Notes: generated from the sequence alone by a model not told the origin. 64,000 nucleotides of DNA from Mesonia oceanica (GCF_902499555.1 NZ_CABVMM010000016.1:1-64000); one strand, 5' to 3'; positions 1 to 8,465 are shown, counted from the stretch's first letter. Numbers and translations: made by a program.

Positions 1-72
1 GTTGAAAGAAAACTATGGAAATTTATTGACCTTAATTTTAAATGCTATTTTCAGGACAAATTATCTGTGTAA
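1..72 (+). CDS. Possible 3' end of a CDS entering from the left
   Basis: Frame 1 is open from the first base to a TAA at 70-72, giving 23 residues. They include a Trp and several aromatic or charged residues, and nothing is recognisable. It may be the tail of a real gene cut by the window edge or a chance opening; 72 bases cannot decide this. Confidence 0.25.
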   Translation, partial: VERKLWKFIDLNFKCYFQDKLSV

Positions 73-137
73 AAAATTGTGTTCGTAAGGTTCGACTATA
101 TATGTTGCTAAAAATCTATAATAGCTTTAAACTACTT

Positions 138-776
138 TTATAATATTTTGGAATATTCGTGAGAATGAATATTATACTGCTCAAAATTGGATTCGTAATC
201 AAAAAATGTGTACTCTAACTTAATTAAATCTCCGTATATTTCATAGAGTTGGCTACCAAAATAATAGCAAGGAGTTAGATGATTTTGATTACTAGCTTTT
301 AAATAACTTTCTGTGAATAATAAATAAGAATTACTTTTAACAGAATTTTTAAGTAACCTATGCGCTTCTATCACAGTTTTACCATACAGTTTTGTGAATT
401 TATTCAACTTGTAAGTGGCGATTCTCCCATAATGCACAATCATTTTAAGAGTGAGGTCAATTTGAATACCAGTATCATTTTTAAGTTGCTTTAGTTTATT
501 GTTAAACTTGTCTAACATTATTTCAAATTGTTTTCTAATTTGAAGTGGGGTGATTGGATTTTTTGAATAAAAAAGCACCGCATCTCCTTCAATTTCTGAA
601 ATTTGAAAATTATATATATTATAATCAAGGATTGTTGATAATAATTCTCTGGTTATTTTTTTTCCGATTTCGAATTCGGTACTACTCACGAATTTTGTAA
701 ATCCGCTAATGTCTGGAATAAGCACGATGCCATCAAAAGCTTTTGAAGAATCATTATTTATTAAATTTGATGCCAT
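138..776 (-). CDS. DUF2652 family protein with class III nucleotide-cyclase-like fold
   Basis: A 212-residue soluble protein. The N-terminal part reads like a class III adenylate/guanylate cyclase homology domain. The segment PDISGFTKF (about residues 21-29) matches the first metal-binding strand, and EIEGDAVLFY (about 61-70) matches the second strand with its Gly-Asp turn. DUF2652 proteins of Bacteroidota have this make-up. Whether the protein makes a cyclic nucleotide is not known, and I see no convincing transition-state Asn/Arg pair. It stands alone, with 247 bases before the divergent Crp/Fnr gene. Confidence 0.7.
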   Translation of the reverse strand: MASNLINNDSSKAFDGIVLIPDISGFTKFVSSTEFEIGKKITRELLSTILDYNIYNFQISEIEGDAVLFYSKNPITPLQIRKQFEIMLDKFNNKLKQLKNDTGIQIDLTLKMIVHYGRIATYKLNKFTKLYGKTVIEAHRLLKNSVKSNSYLLFTESYLKASNQNHLTPCYYFGSQLYEIYGDLIKLEYTFFDYESNFEQYNIHSHEYSKIL

Positions 777-974
777 TTTATTAAAGTTTATAAAATCAAA
801 TTTCTCTTTGTGACCAGTGAGTTATTGATAGATTTTGAAGAATTCAATTTCGATTAGTAGCAAAATTATAATGCTTAAGATTTTTTAACTTGTATCAAAT
901 CACTGTAGTGCATAGCTGTTGATTTTTTTAATATCACCGACATCTCGGAAAAAAAACGTTTAAGTCCACTACTT

Positions 975-1018
975 TTTACCAAATGGTAAATGATTTGAGA
1001 TTGGTATTAATACTTTTG
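975..1018 (+). promoter_or_regulatory. Palindromic operator plus -7 box of the Crp/Fnr gene
   Basis: TTTACC-AAAT-GGTAAA at 975-990 is an inverted repeat with FNR-like geometry (6-bp arms, 4-bp spacer). A TAnnTTTG box (TACTTTTG) follows at 1011-1018. Centre-to-box-end distance is 35.5 bp. The same palindrome recurs before the next gene at 1590-1605, which suggests autoregulation by the 1024 product. The box ends 5 bases before the ATG, so the message may be leaderless. Confidence 0.75.
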
Positions 1019-1023
1019 TATTA

Positions 1024-1581
1024 ATGGAAGAATTTATAGAGTATATTTTACAGTTTGGAGACCTGAACTCTCGGCAAATAGACTTGATTAGAAGCAAAGC
1101 AAAGGTTGTAGAACTTCAGAAAGACGACTATTTTGCTGAAGCGGGAAAGGTGCTCAAGCAGGTGGGATTCATTATTGAAGGAGTGCTTCGTATTTGTTAT
1201 TACAATAATAAAGGCGAAGAAATCACCAAGATTTTCATCGAGGAAAATCATTTACTGTACAATCTGAAAAATGTGCCTTCTACAGAATATATTCAAGCGG
1301 CTACAGATTGTAAGCTACTCGTATTTTCAAATAAAGACTGGGTTGAAATTTCTGACACCATCATCGCCTGGGATAGTATCATTCAAAAAATCACAACGAA
1401 AGCACTTTTTCAAAAACTAGAGCGCGTGAGTCCGCTAATCTCACAAGATGCAACGACACGCTATCTGGAATTTATGGAGAAATACCCAACGCTGGTCAAT
1501 CGTATTCCATTATCCTATATTGCTTCCTATTTGGGCATCACCCAGCAATCCTTGAGCAGAATACGGAAGAATATTCGTTAA
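1024..1581 (+). CDS. Crp/Fnr family transcriptional regulator
   Basis: 185 residues: an N-terminal cyclic-nucleotide-binding-type beta barrel (about 20-120) and a C-terminal helix-turn-helix ending in SYIASYLGITQQSLSRIRKN (about 163-182), typical of short Bacteroidota Crp/Fnr regulators. It lacks the residues that bind cAMP in E. coli Crp, so the ligand is unknown. The gene sits between two copies of TTTACCAAATGGTAAA, one before itself and one before the SDR gene 80 bases downstream. It most likely activates the SDR gene and perhaps itself. Confidence 0.9.
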   Translation: MEEFIEYILQFGDLNSRQIDLIRSKAKVVELQKDDYFAEAGKVLKQVGFIIEGVLRICYYNNKGEEITKIFIEENHLLYNLKNVPSTEYIQAATDCKLLVFSNKDWVEISDTIIAWDSIIQKITTKALFQKLERVSPLISQDATTRYLEFMEKYPTLVNRIPLSYIASYLGITQQSLSRIRKNIR

Positions 1582-1589
1582 AATCGCTT

Positions 1590-1634
1590 TTTACCAAATG
1601 GTAAACAGGTTCCTCTTTTTATTGGGGAACTTTG
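1590..1634 (+). promoter_or_regulatory. Crp/Fnr-type operator and promoter of the SDR gene
   Basis: The palindrome TTTACC-AAAT-GGTAAA (1590-1605) is identical to the one before the regulator gene. The -7-like box GAACTTTG (7 of 8 to TAnnTTTG) is at 1627-1634, 36.5 bp from the palindrome centre to its last base. This is a class II activator layout, with the operator at the -41.5-like position. The ATG at 1661 leaves a leader of roughly 20 bases. Confidence 0.8.
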
Positions 1635-1660
1635 CTGTATAATTTTTTAAAAATAAAAAA

Positions 1661-2461
1661 ATGAACAAGACAATTTTTATTACAGGAGCATCATCAGGAC
1701 TAGGAAAAGCAAGCGCAAAACTTTTTGCTGCAAAAGGATGGACAGTCATTGCCACAATGCGCCAGCCGGAACAAGAAACCGAGCTTACCCAATTCTCTAA
1801 TATTCATCTTTTGAAATTGGATATCAGTGACGTTAGTCAGACAGCAGAGATTGCATCAAAAGCAGAAGAAATTAGTCCAGTAGATGTGGTATTGAATAAT
1901 GCCGGTTATGGCTTGATGGGGCCTTTTGAAGGGACAACTGACGAACAAATAGCGCAGCAAATCAACACCAATTTTTTAGGAACCGTATTGGTAACCAAAT
2001 CGTTTCTTCCGTATTTTAGAGCACGGAAAAAAGGGAATATTATTACGGTAACTTCTTCAACCGCCAATATACCATATCCTTTTGTAGCGGTGTATGCAGC
2101 CACCAAAGCTGCTTTAGAAACGTGGACAGAAGGATTGAGCTATGAGTTAAACAACTTTGGGATTGCTATAAAGACCATTGTTCCGGCTTATATGCAAACC
2201 AGTTTTGGAAGTAAGGCGCAACTGGTTTCACATCCCGATTATCAGGAACTTTTCGGTGATTATATGAAAGCTATGAAGGCAGATGCTTCCGCTAAACGTG
2301 ATACGCCGGAAAGCATTGCCGAAGTCATTTACGACGTAACTCTAAATAATGATACCCAGTTACATTATACTGCCGGTGAACTTTCAGCAACAGAATACAA
2401 GTGGCTTAGAAAAGACGGAATAGAAGAAGTGATGGATAAAATGAATAAGCGCTTTTTTTAA
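1661..2461 (+). CDS. SDR family NAD(P)-dependent oxidoreductase
   Basis: 266-residue classical short-chain dehydrogenase. TGASSGLGKA (residues 8-17) is the TGxxxGxG cofactor loop, NNAG (about 80-83) follows, and the catalytic Ser and YAATK (about 145-149) form the SxnYxxxK motif. Substrate unknown. It is the probable target of the Crp/Fnr regulator just upstream, a pairing that recurs in this window with other small redox or membrane genes. Confidence 0.9.
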   Translation: MNKTIFITGASSGLGKASAKLFAAKGWTVIATMRQPEQETELTQFSNIHLLKLDISDVSQTAEIASKAEEISPVDVVLNNAGYGLMGPFEGTTDEQIAQQINTNFLGTVLVTKSFLPYFRARKKGNIITVTSSTANIPYPFVAVYAATKAALETWTEGLSYELNNFGIAIKTIVPAYMQTSFGSKAQLVSHPDYQELFGDYMKAMKADASAKRDTPESIAEVIYDVTLNNDTQLHYTAGELSATEYKWLRKDGIEEVMDKMNKRFF

Positions 2462-2540
2462 AAGAGGCTTAAATTAATTTAACGGATATAAAATGTTGGT
2501 TCATTATCATTACAGTGATAACTAACAAAACTATTATTAA

Positions 2541-2585
2541 AAAACCTCAGAACTAACATATACTGTTGAGTCTGGGGTTTTTTAC
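2541..2585 (+). terminator. Rho-independent terminator after the SDR gene
   Basis: AACCTCAGA (2543-2551) pairs with TCTGGGGTT (2571-2579), with one G-U wobble, and a T run follows. A-rich bases on the left side would let it also serve leftward transcription. It lies between the SDR gene and the AraC gene that ends at 2644. Confidence 0.7.
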
Positions 2586-2643
2586 TTTAGATCGAATCTA
2601 TAAGGGAGGCAGGATTCCTATGGATTAGCTATTTGAGGGTCAG

Positions 2644-3375
2644 CTAATATACCTCGATTAAATCGCTATTGTGTTTTAAGGCTTTTGGTGGCATTCCAAA
2701 CATCTCGTACATATATTTATTTAATTGTGGAAGGTCATAAAAGCCGGTATCGTATGCAATGTCTGTGAGGCTTCTGTCTTTATCTGAAAGAGTGAGATAA
2801 ATGGCCTGCCGTAAGCGGGTCCACAATAAATATTTTGAGAGACTACTACCAGTTTGTTGCTTAAAAAGTGATGCTAGACGGGACGGAGAAAGAAAAACGA
2901 TATCGGCAAATGTTTGTGGCGTGATATCAGACTGAAAATAATTGGCTTTGATGTAATCCACAATTTTTGTAATCCTGTCATCATAATCGGTTAAGGGTAA
3001 TTTGGCGATTAAGGCATCGATTATCTTGTAGATGTCTAAACTATCCTTTTTAGTTCCAAAGAAATTATTTGTTTCTGACGGCGAGTCAAAAACTATATTA
3101 TCATCTTCTTTAAATCTGCTTGATAATTCTAAGCCAATGGTGGAATAAGGTTCTATATTTAAAACATTTAATGTTCCCTTTTCTGCAACACAAAAGTGGC
3201 GAACGTGGGGTTTTATCAGAAAACCGTGAATACGTTCGTATAATGTTCCATCAATAGTAGAATTAAAAGGAGTATCATTGGATAAGACAATTTGATACGC
3301 TGAATGATGATGAATTTCAACGGTCAGGTTACGGGCTTTCAATGCTAGAATAAATGGGTTATTCGACTGTTTCAT
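2644..3375 (-). CDS. AraC family transcriptional regulator
   Basis: 243 residues. The C-terminal about 100 residues form the two-HTH AraC domain: DITPQTFADIVFLSPSRLAS and SLTDIAYDTGFYDLPQLNKY, followed by the FG(M)PPKALK ending. The N-terminal part is a cupin-like ligand domain starting with several His residues (EIHHHSAYQ). It lies downstream of DUF2000 and MarR-GNAT genes on the same strand with a 60-base gap, so it may be read with them. Target unknown. Confidence 0.88.
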   Translation of the reverse strand: MKQSNNPFILALKARNLTVEIHHHSAYQIVLSNDTPFNSTIDGTLYERIHGFLIKPHVRHFCVAEKGTLNVLNIEPYSTIGLELSSRFKEDDNIVFDSPSETNNFFGTKKDSLDIYKIIDALIAKLPLTDYDDRITKIVDYIKANYFQSDITPQTFADIVFLSPSRLASLFKQQTGSSLSKYLLWTRLRQAIYLTLSDKDRSLTDIAYDTGFYDLPQLNKYMYEMFGMPPKALKHNSDLIEVY

Positions 3376-3435
3376 AACTAAATTTAAGTTTGTTTCATAT
3401 CAACTTATTATAAAATGTGATAAAATAATAAATGG

Positions 3436-3846
3436 TTAGGAATGGAATTTCAGTTTGTCAATGGCTTTATCGACTTTTTTATTCTCCCCATATATAATAA
3501 TACCAACTAAATCCAATTCAGCATCGGTATGCTTGGCAACCTCTTTTAAATTACCTTCCTCATTTTTAGTTGAGAAGAGTTCTTTAGTAAAAACACCTAT
3601 ATGCAACTCTCTTTCCTGTGACCTATTAAAAGTTCTTTTCATTTGCTCAGTTGTTTCAGCTGCATAGACAAGTATTGGATGTTTTAAAAAGGGTAGGTAA
3701 GGTGTACCTGATGCACTAAGGAGCGCTGCACCGTGTGTTTCAGGAAATGCTATTGCTACTGAACTTGACAGAAAAGCGGTGACATTTAATTTCTGCCAAT
3801 AAGCCAGATCGTTTAATACGACTATGGCGATCTTATTTTTATACAT
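3436..3846 (-). CDS. DUF2000 family protein
   Basis: 136 residues matching the DUF2000 family pattern: an N-terminal KIAIVVLNDLAYWQKLNVTAF strand-helix unit, a middle part with the small-residue stretch LLSASGTPYLPFLKHPILVY, and a C-terminal alpha/beta half. These proteins have an alpha/beta fold and no established activity. The neighbouring AraC regulator on the same strand suggests co-regulation. It starts 13 bases from the end of the MarR-GNAT gene. Confidence 0.75.
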   Translation of the reverse strand: MYKNKIAIVVLNDLAYWQKLNVTAFLSSSVAIAFPETHGAALLSASGTPYLPFLKHPILVYAAETTEQMKRTFNRSQERELHIGVFTKELFSTKNEEGNLKEVAKHTDAELDLVGIIIYGENKKVDKAIDKLKFHS

Positions 3847-3859
3847 ATTATATTATTTT

Positions 3860-4714
3860 TTATTTATTCTTTGTGCTAATATTGCAAGCCATCTGAATGT
3901 TGCATCTTTCATAAGGGGTGGGATGTCCTGTAATTTTTTTAAACCCCAGTTTTTGATAAAGGTTAATAGCTGGTTTCAATATCGTGTTACTCTCAAGGTA
4001 TATATTTTTTCCTCCTTGCATCCTTGCCCAATCTAGCGCTGCTTGGCCAAGTAACCAGCCTATATTCTTACCTTGAGCAAGTGGTGAAACAGCCATTTTA
4101 GCAAGTTCAAATTCATATTTGCTATCATACATTTTAATCATTGCACACACACCAACTGGTTTATTTTGGTATAGTGCCACCAAAATAGCCCCGCCTTTTT
4201 TTAAAATATAACCTTCCGGATCGCTTAAGGATTTATAGTCTGTTTCTTCCATCTTAAAATATGAAGAAATCCATTCTTCATTCAGTGATTTAAATGCTGC
4301 TGCATATTTTGACTTATATTTAACAATTTTCACATTTTTACTTTCCCTAAGTTTTTTTTCTTCGGTCACTCTCCGTAGTAAAGATTTTTGTTCGAGTAGA
4401 AATTCCCACTCTTCTATAGCCTTCCATAAATTATACGTTGCCTGCGATTCAATAGCTCCAATTGCGCTTTCTAAATCAATATACTGATCTTGAATTTTTT
4501 GGTTATAACTCGTTCCTTTTTTAGACAGACGCACCAAATTTCGTCTTCTATCGGCAGGGTCTTTTTTATTCAGAACAAGCTTCGCTTTGATCATTTCACT
4601 TACTATGTTACTTACTGAAGGGTGAGAATGTCCAATTTCAACTGCTAGTTCCGTAATGGATTTTCCTTGACCTTGGGACAACGCATAGAAAATCGGAAAC
4701 CATTTTGGTTGCAT
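3860..4714 (-). CDS. MarR-GNAT fusion, N-terminally truncated
   Basis: 284 residues. Residues 1-90 are a winged-helix MarR domain (SITELAVEIGHSHPSVSNIV, then the DPADRRRN wing). Residues about 125-280 are a GNAT acetyltransferase domain with AVSPLAQGKNIGWLLGQAAL and the C-terminal LYQKLGFKK. Family members usually begin 35-40 residues earlier; here the protein starts at MQPKWFP, in the middle of the first helices. The lost part would lie exactly where the integrase gene ends (4734), 20 bases away. I infer the gene was cut at an insertion boundary and is probably non-functional as a regulator. Confidence 0.8.
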   Translation of the reverse strand: MQPKWFPIFYALSQGQGKSITELAVEIGHSHPSVSNIVSEMIKAKLVLNKKDPADRRRNLVRLSKKGTSYNQKIQDQYIDLESAIGAIESQATYNLWKAIEEWEFLLEQKSLLRRVTEEKKLRESKNVKIVKYKSKYAAAFKSLNEEWISSYFKMEETDYKSLSDPEGYILKKGGAILVALYQNKPVGVCAMIKMYDSKYEFELAKMAVSPLAQGKNIGWLLGQAALDWARMQGGKNIYLESNTILKPAINLYQKLGFKKITGHPTPYERCNIQMACNISTKNK

Positions 4715-4733
4715 TTTTATACCATAAATTTAT

Positions 4734-6068
4734 TTAAAAATTGATTACACTATCCAAAGCATCATCTGCATCTTTATGAATAAAGTTGGCTTGATAATTT
4801 AGTGTGGTTTTTAGGTCACTGTGGCGATATAATTTTTGTAGCATTAAAGGATGTATTCTATCACCAGCAATATTCCCAAAACTATGCCGGGCAATGTGGT
4901 TTGATAAGTTCTTGTCAATACCACATTGATTAGCTATACGCTTCAGGTATTTATTAAATAGTTTTGTCGCATTTCTTGTCTTTCTAAAAATATCTTCATC
5001 ATTGTTAGAATTGGTATCTTTTAAGAAAGGAAAGACATATCCATTATTTTCTGCTTTGTTCTTTTTGTAATAATTTAAAATGGTATTGGCTTTATCTGGT
5101 ATTTTAAGACTTAAAGGCTTTTCATTTTTATTCATAACATAGTAAAGCCTATCATCATTAAAATCTGACCATTTTAATTTTATCACATCAGAGATGCGTA
5201 TTCCGGCAAAATAAAAAGCAATTAACCATACATTGTGTGTATGCCAGATTGATGATTGAGGTTCAAATTCCAACGATTCTATTTTTTCAATTTCCTTAAT
5301 CGTAAGACCGATTTTGTTGCCAGAACCAATTCGTATCTTTTCTTTTTCTCCTGCAAACGGATAAAATTTAGAAGCAACAATTCCCTTTTTTATACCAATA
5401 TTGAAAAGGGTTCTTATGAAAATTAATTGATTAGTAATTGTGCGAGTTTTCTGATTTAGATAAACTGAACAGAAAGTTTTATATTTTTCTATAAGCGATT
5501 GATCTATATCCCGGAATTTTAAAGTTTTATTTTTCTTAAAATGATTAATGCCGTCCATAAAAGAATATTCGCCTTTACGAGACTTGCTAACCCTGTCCTT
5601 TCTTCTTTGTTGTATATCTTCAATCACTTTCTTTTTGGGTAATGCGGATTTAAGCGTTAAAAACTCTTCAATGTTATATAATATAGAAAGCTCAGATTTG
5701 GCTACTGAGAAAGTTCCACGGTCATATTTACTTTTAACTCGTTCTGATGCAACTGAAAAAAAAGATTTAGAGCCTCCAGGTCCTTTCAATTTTTGTTTAG
5801 CCTGTTGGGGTGTAATATTATCATCTTTAGAATCAAAATATAGATCATTGGCTTCTGTCAACTTCTTCATCAAAAAGTTGTTTAGCTTTTTATGATTTGG
5901 ATGGGTTCTTTTAGCTTTCCCAGCAGCACTGTCCCAATCCTTTTCAAGGAGGTACTGCCCCAAAAACTTATAATTTGTTTTATAATTTTCGCTTATTCTT
6001 AGTGCTAGTGGAGCAGTACCGTCTTTTCTTTGTTTATTTCTTCGTCGAACAATTTTGATGCTTGCCAT
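4734..6068 (-). CDS. Tyrosine recombinase / integrase of a tRNA-fMet-targeting element
   Basis: 444 residues with the Bacteroidota integrase layout. An N-terminal arm-binding region (residues 1-90) is followed by a SAM-like core-binding domain (about 150-250, the region around FRDIDQSLIEKYKTFC). The catalytic domain shows Arg in FAGIRISDVIKLKW, HIARHSFGN (HxxR) and the nucleophile Tyr in TTLNYQANF near residue 425. It reads away from an attachment site at 6242-6287. The gene is intact, so the element may still be mobile if the other end exists outside the window. Confidence 0.92.
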   Translation of the reverse strand: MASIKIVRRRNKQRKDGTAPLALRISENYKTNYKFLGQYLLEKDWDSAAGKAKRTHPNHKKLNNFLMKKLTEANDLYFDSKDDNITPQQAKQKLKGPGGSKSFFSVASERVKSKYDRGTFSVAKSELSILYNIEEFLTLKSALPKKKVIEDIQQRRKDRVSKSRKGEYSFMDGINHFKKNKTLKFRDIDQSLIEKYKTFCSVYLNQKTRTITNQLIFIRTLFNIGIKKGIVASKFYPFAGEKEKIRIGSGNKIGLTIKEIEKIESLEFEPQSSIWHTHNVWLIAFYFAGIRISDVIKLKWSDFNDDRLYYVMNKNEKPLSLKIPDKANTILNYYKKNKAENNGYVFPFLKDTNSNNDEDIFRKTRNATKLFNKYLKRIANQCGIDKNLSNHIARHSFGNIAGDRIHPLMLQKLYRHSDLKTTLNYQANFIHKDADDALDSVINF

Positions 6069-6117
6069 AATTACTGCTTTAGAGATGATACAAAGATATA
6101 ATAATATTAAAAAAGGG

Positions 6118-6137
6118 GTACAGAATAGGTACAGAAT
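6118..6137. repeat. Left pair of GTACAGAAT repeats (candidate integrase arm sites)
   Basis: GTACAGAAT occurs at 6118-6126 and 6129-6137, 11 bases apart. The same pair with the same 11-base spacing lies at 6337-6356 on the other side of the tRNA 3' half. Paired, short direct repeats flanking a core are typical of arm-type integrase sites; binding itself is inferred. Confidence 0.6.
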
Positions 6138-6241
6138 AATTTAATTTTAAATAGTTTTAATTTATTTTTTAAATTATTAATTATCTTAAAAACAATTGAT
6201 TATAAAGGCTTTTGTGTTGTTTTGATGGTGATGAGTGTCAA

Positions 6242-6287
6242 GCTCATAACCCGAAGGTCACTGGTTCGAGTCCAGTTCCCGCTACTA
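6242..6287 (+). other. Attachment site: 3' half of an initiator tRNA-Met gene
   Basis: The sequence reads GCTCATAACCC (anticodon loop with CAT), then GAAGGTCACTGGTTCGAGTC, then the T-arm and TTCCCGCTACTA acceptor end, as in flavobacterial tRNA-fMet. The 5' half (D arm, 5' acceptor strand) is missing; AT-rich element DNA stands in its place. This is the expected att core left by an integrase that uses the 3' end of a tRNA gene. The intact tRNA copy is not in the window. Confidence 0.85.
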
Positions 6288-6295
6288 GCAATGAC

Positions 6296-6327
6296 AAGGC
6301 TTCACAGAAATGTGAAGCCTTTTTTTA
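6296..6327 (+). terminator. Terminator following the tRNA-fMet remnant
   Basis: AAGGCTTCAC (6296-6305) pairs with GTGAAGCCTT (6312-6321) around a 6-base loop, followed by a T run. It probably terminated the original tRNA-fMet transcript and so marks chromosomal DNA to the right of the attachment core, unless another element is inserted in tandem. Confidence 0.8.
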
Positions 6328-6336
6328 TATCCCTTA

Positions 6337-6356
6337 GTACAGAATAAGTACAGAAT
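6337..6356. repeat. Right pair of GTACAGAAT repeats (candidate integrase arm sites)
   Basis: GTACAGAAT at 6337-6345 and 6348-6356, spaced exactly as the left pair at 6118-6137. Arm sites on both sides of a core are expected for an excised attP or for a tandem junction of two related elements, rather than for a simple integrated end. Confidence 0.6.
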
Positions 6357-6435
6357 CATCACATTTTCAATTTGACATTTCCCTTGATTTCAAATGATAT
6401 TATTTTGTAGCAAGAAATAGTATGGATGAACTATT

Positions 6436-7698
6436 TTAATACTTAAATGCATTTTTCATTAATTCCATTTCGTTTCTTGGAATACCTAGATCCGTCGCTA
6501 TTTGTTCCCATTGGGCTACATTCTGACCAATTGTATTGATAATAGCATCGGCCTCTTTTTCTTTTAACCGAAAATATGGAGCTACTTCTCGTACAAGATC
6601 AAAATCCAACGCATTATCGGTTTCTGAAATATTAAGTTTTAAACCGTTACCGTTCGGTGTTGGATTGATATCATAAGCTGGCGAAAGTATCCAACCCGAA
6701 TCCCTCAAAAGGAATCCGTGATTGCGAAGATGATCGTCGGTATTTGATATGGCTATATTAAAAACAATGCGCCTCCATAATTTTTTGAGATCGTTATTAA
6801 CGTCAGTTCCATTCTGCATCAAAAATTCCACAAGCTCCAAATAACTAACCCCATCTTGATAGTCCGTTCCATCACTATATCCTAATAAGGTCATTGCAGA
6901 GGCAAAGTGCGTTCGGGTGCCATTGTTGTTACGATCAAATCGTTGTGTTAGAAATGTATGTTGATGATGCGAAAATTTTTCTACCCTTGACGGTGCCATT
7001 TCAATACCAGATTGAATGGCAAGCCGATAGGCAAGCATTTCCCAAGCGCCCATATCCTGACGATCATTTTGACTTGGGAATTTAGCAATCCATAAACTTC
7101 CTTCGGTATCCCGAATGTTTGCCTTGGGTCTTGCACCTCCCAAAGAAGATCCTGGTGCCATTAGCATATTAAGCCATTTTAGGTATTCCGGATTTTCTGA
7201 GGCATCTTCTTTTTCTAGTTGTAAGCTGGCAAATTCAAGATCCCGAAGTGCAGCAAGAGGTGGTGCGGCCATCGCTTCATCATCATCTAAAAATGCACCA
7301 TCGGACGTTGTTTTAAAACGAAGTCCTCCCATTCTGTTATTATCATAAACTCCGAGTAGGTAATCCGATTCCATTAAAGTGTTAGGCCGGCGTTCTTCTT
7401 TCCTAGCTTTAGCAGCCTCTTTACGCATCATTAGAACTCGACCCCATCGATCAGGTGAGGAATCCAAGAAAATACCGAAATTGGATTTCTCATCAGTCAG
7501 GTACTGGGCTCCTTCGAATAATTGTAAATCTGGATCTATGATCTGGGCATAATGCGATTGTAACCATTCTTTAGCATATTCAAAGGAAAATATTTCTTTT
7601 CCTCTAGATGGCGTAGCATATAAACTCCCCATTAAGAATGGATCTTCAATTCCATCCCAATGCGCATATACCAATATTTCTTTTCGTTCCTTTGTCAT
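6436..7698 (-). CDS. hipA: HipA-type serine/threonine kinase toxin
   Basis: 420 residues, full HipA length. It has an N-terminal coupling domain, a SLGGARPKA glycine-rich loop (about 185-193), the catalytic NTDDHLRNHGFLL segment (about 319-331) and the metal-binding YDINP (about 342-346). Known HipA enzymes phosphorylate aminoacyl-tRNA synthetases and induce dormancy. The start overlaps the hipB stop by one base (TAATG), so the two are translationally coupled. All catalytic motifs look intact. Confidence 0.93.
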   Translation of the reverse strand: MTKERKEILVYAHWDGIEDPFLMGSLYATPSRGKEIFSFEYAKEWLQSHYAQIIDPDLQLFEGAQYLTDEKSNFGIFLDSSPDRWGRVLMMRKEAAKARKEERRPNTLMESDYLLGVYDNNRMGGLRFKTTSDGAFLDDDEAMAAPPLAALRDLEFASLQLEKEDASENPEYLKWLNMLMAPGSSLGGARPKANIRDTEGSLWIAKFPSQNDRQDMGAWEMLAYRLAIQSGIEMAPSRVEKFSHHQHTFLTQRFDRNNNGTRTHFASAMTLLGYSDGTDYQDGVSYLELVEFLMQNGTDVNNDLKKLWRRIVFNIAISNTDDHLRNHGFLLRDSGWILSPAYDINPTPNGNGLKLNISETDNALDFDLVREVAPYFRLKEKEADAIINTIGQNVAQWEQIATDLGIPRNEMELMKNAFKY

Positions 7699-8018
7699 TA
7701 TTTCTTGGTATTTTTTGGACCACGTTCTTTAACGGTTAGATCGGCATCCTGTATTTTTCTACCCAATGTATCATCTTTGGCCAAAAGCAATATATCCTTC
7801 TCCAATCCTAATACTAATAAAACCTGGAGAATAATACCTAAAGAAACTGAAGGACTTCCTTTTTCTAGGGAAGAAAGTGTAGGTCGGGAAATCCCTGCCC
7901 GCTCTGAAACCTGATCCATCGTTAGTTTCCTGCGTAAGCGTGCCAACTTGATATTTTCTCCCACTGCTTGTAAAAGCTTCTGGTTTTTAGGTAGTAGTAT
8001 AAGGCTGTTTCTAGGCAT
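7698..8018 (-). CDS. hipB: HipB-type XRE antitoxin
   Basis: 106 residues with one XRE helix-turn-helix (about 24-78: NIKLARLRRKLTMDQVSERA, then GISRPTLSSLEKG). The C-terminal tail is basic, as expected of an antitoxin that folds on its partner. It is the first gene of the hipBA operon. Two operator-like palindromes lie just upstream (8022-8069). Confidence 0.9.
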   Translation of the reverse strand: MPRNSLILLPKNQKLLQAVGENIKLARLRRKLTMDQVSERAGISRPTLSSLEKGSPSVSLGIILQVLLVLGLEKDILLLAKDDTLGRKIQDADLTVKERGPKNTKK

Positions 8019-8021
8019 AAC

Positions 8022-8069
8022 GTTAAATATTTTTTACAAATATATCTAAAAAAGTAAATAGTATTTTAC
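8022..8069 (-). promoter_or_regulatory. Two candidate HipB operators
   Basis: GTAAATAGTATTTTAC (8054-8069) is an inverted repeat, GTAAA-N6-TTTAC. A related 16-mer, GTTAAATATTTTTTAC, lies at 8022-8037, 32 bp away centre to centre. Both are directly upstream of hipB, the usual place for autorepression of hipBA. Binding by HipB is inferred. Confidence 0.55.
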
Positions 8070-8465
8070 GTTATTGAAACAAATAATATAGGGGGCTTAA
8101 TTTTGTCCCAAAAAAAGTATTTTTTTAGGACAATTGAATTTGTTACATATATTTTCCACTATAGAGTATAATTAGCCATTAAAGCATTATTCTTTTATTG
8201 AGTTCACTCAGCATATTCCCCTTCATTCCTCGAAAAGCTACATTCCGGGCGGCAGCGCTTCCCTAAAAAGTCTTGGACACCACCCCCCAATTTCTCCTTT
8301 TCATTTCGTTAACCCTCCCGATACTCTGGAAAGGATCACTGCATTCCCAATCCGAAATCGTGAACGGAGTCCGCTCCATCGGAATTCCATTTAATCATTT
8401 AAAGCCCTTTTCAACATTTGAAAACTCATTCGGTTTCAAAATTCAATAGTTGAAGAATTACGTAC
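8070..8465. other. Gene-free stretch with a GC-richer patch
   Basis: About 400 bases with no convincing gene. From about 8215 to 8400 the composition is more GC-rich than its surroundings. On the minus strand a 38-codon opening starting near 8384 could be the relic of a gene brought by a mobile element. I cannot identify it. Confidence 0.3.
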
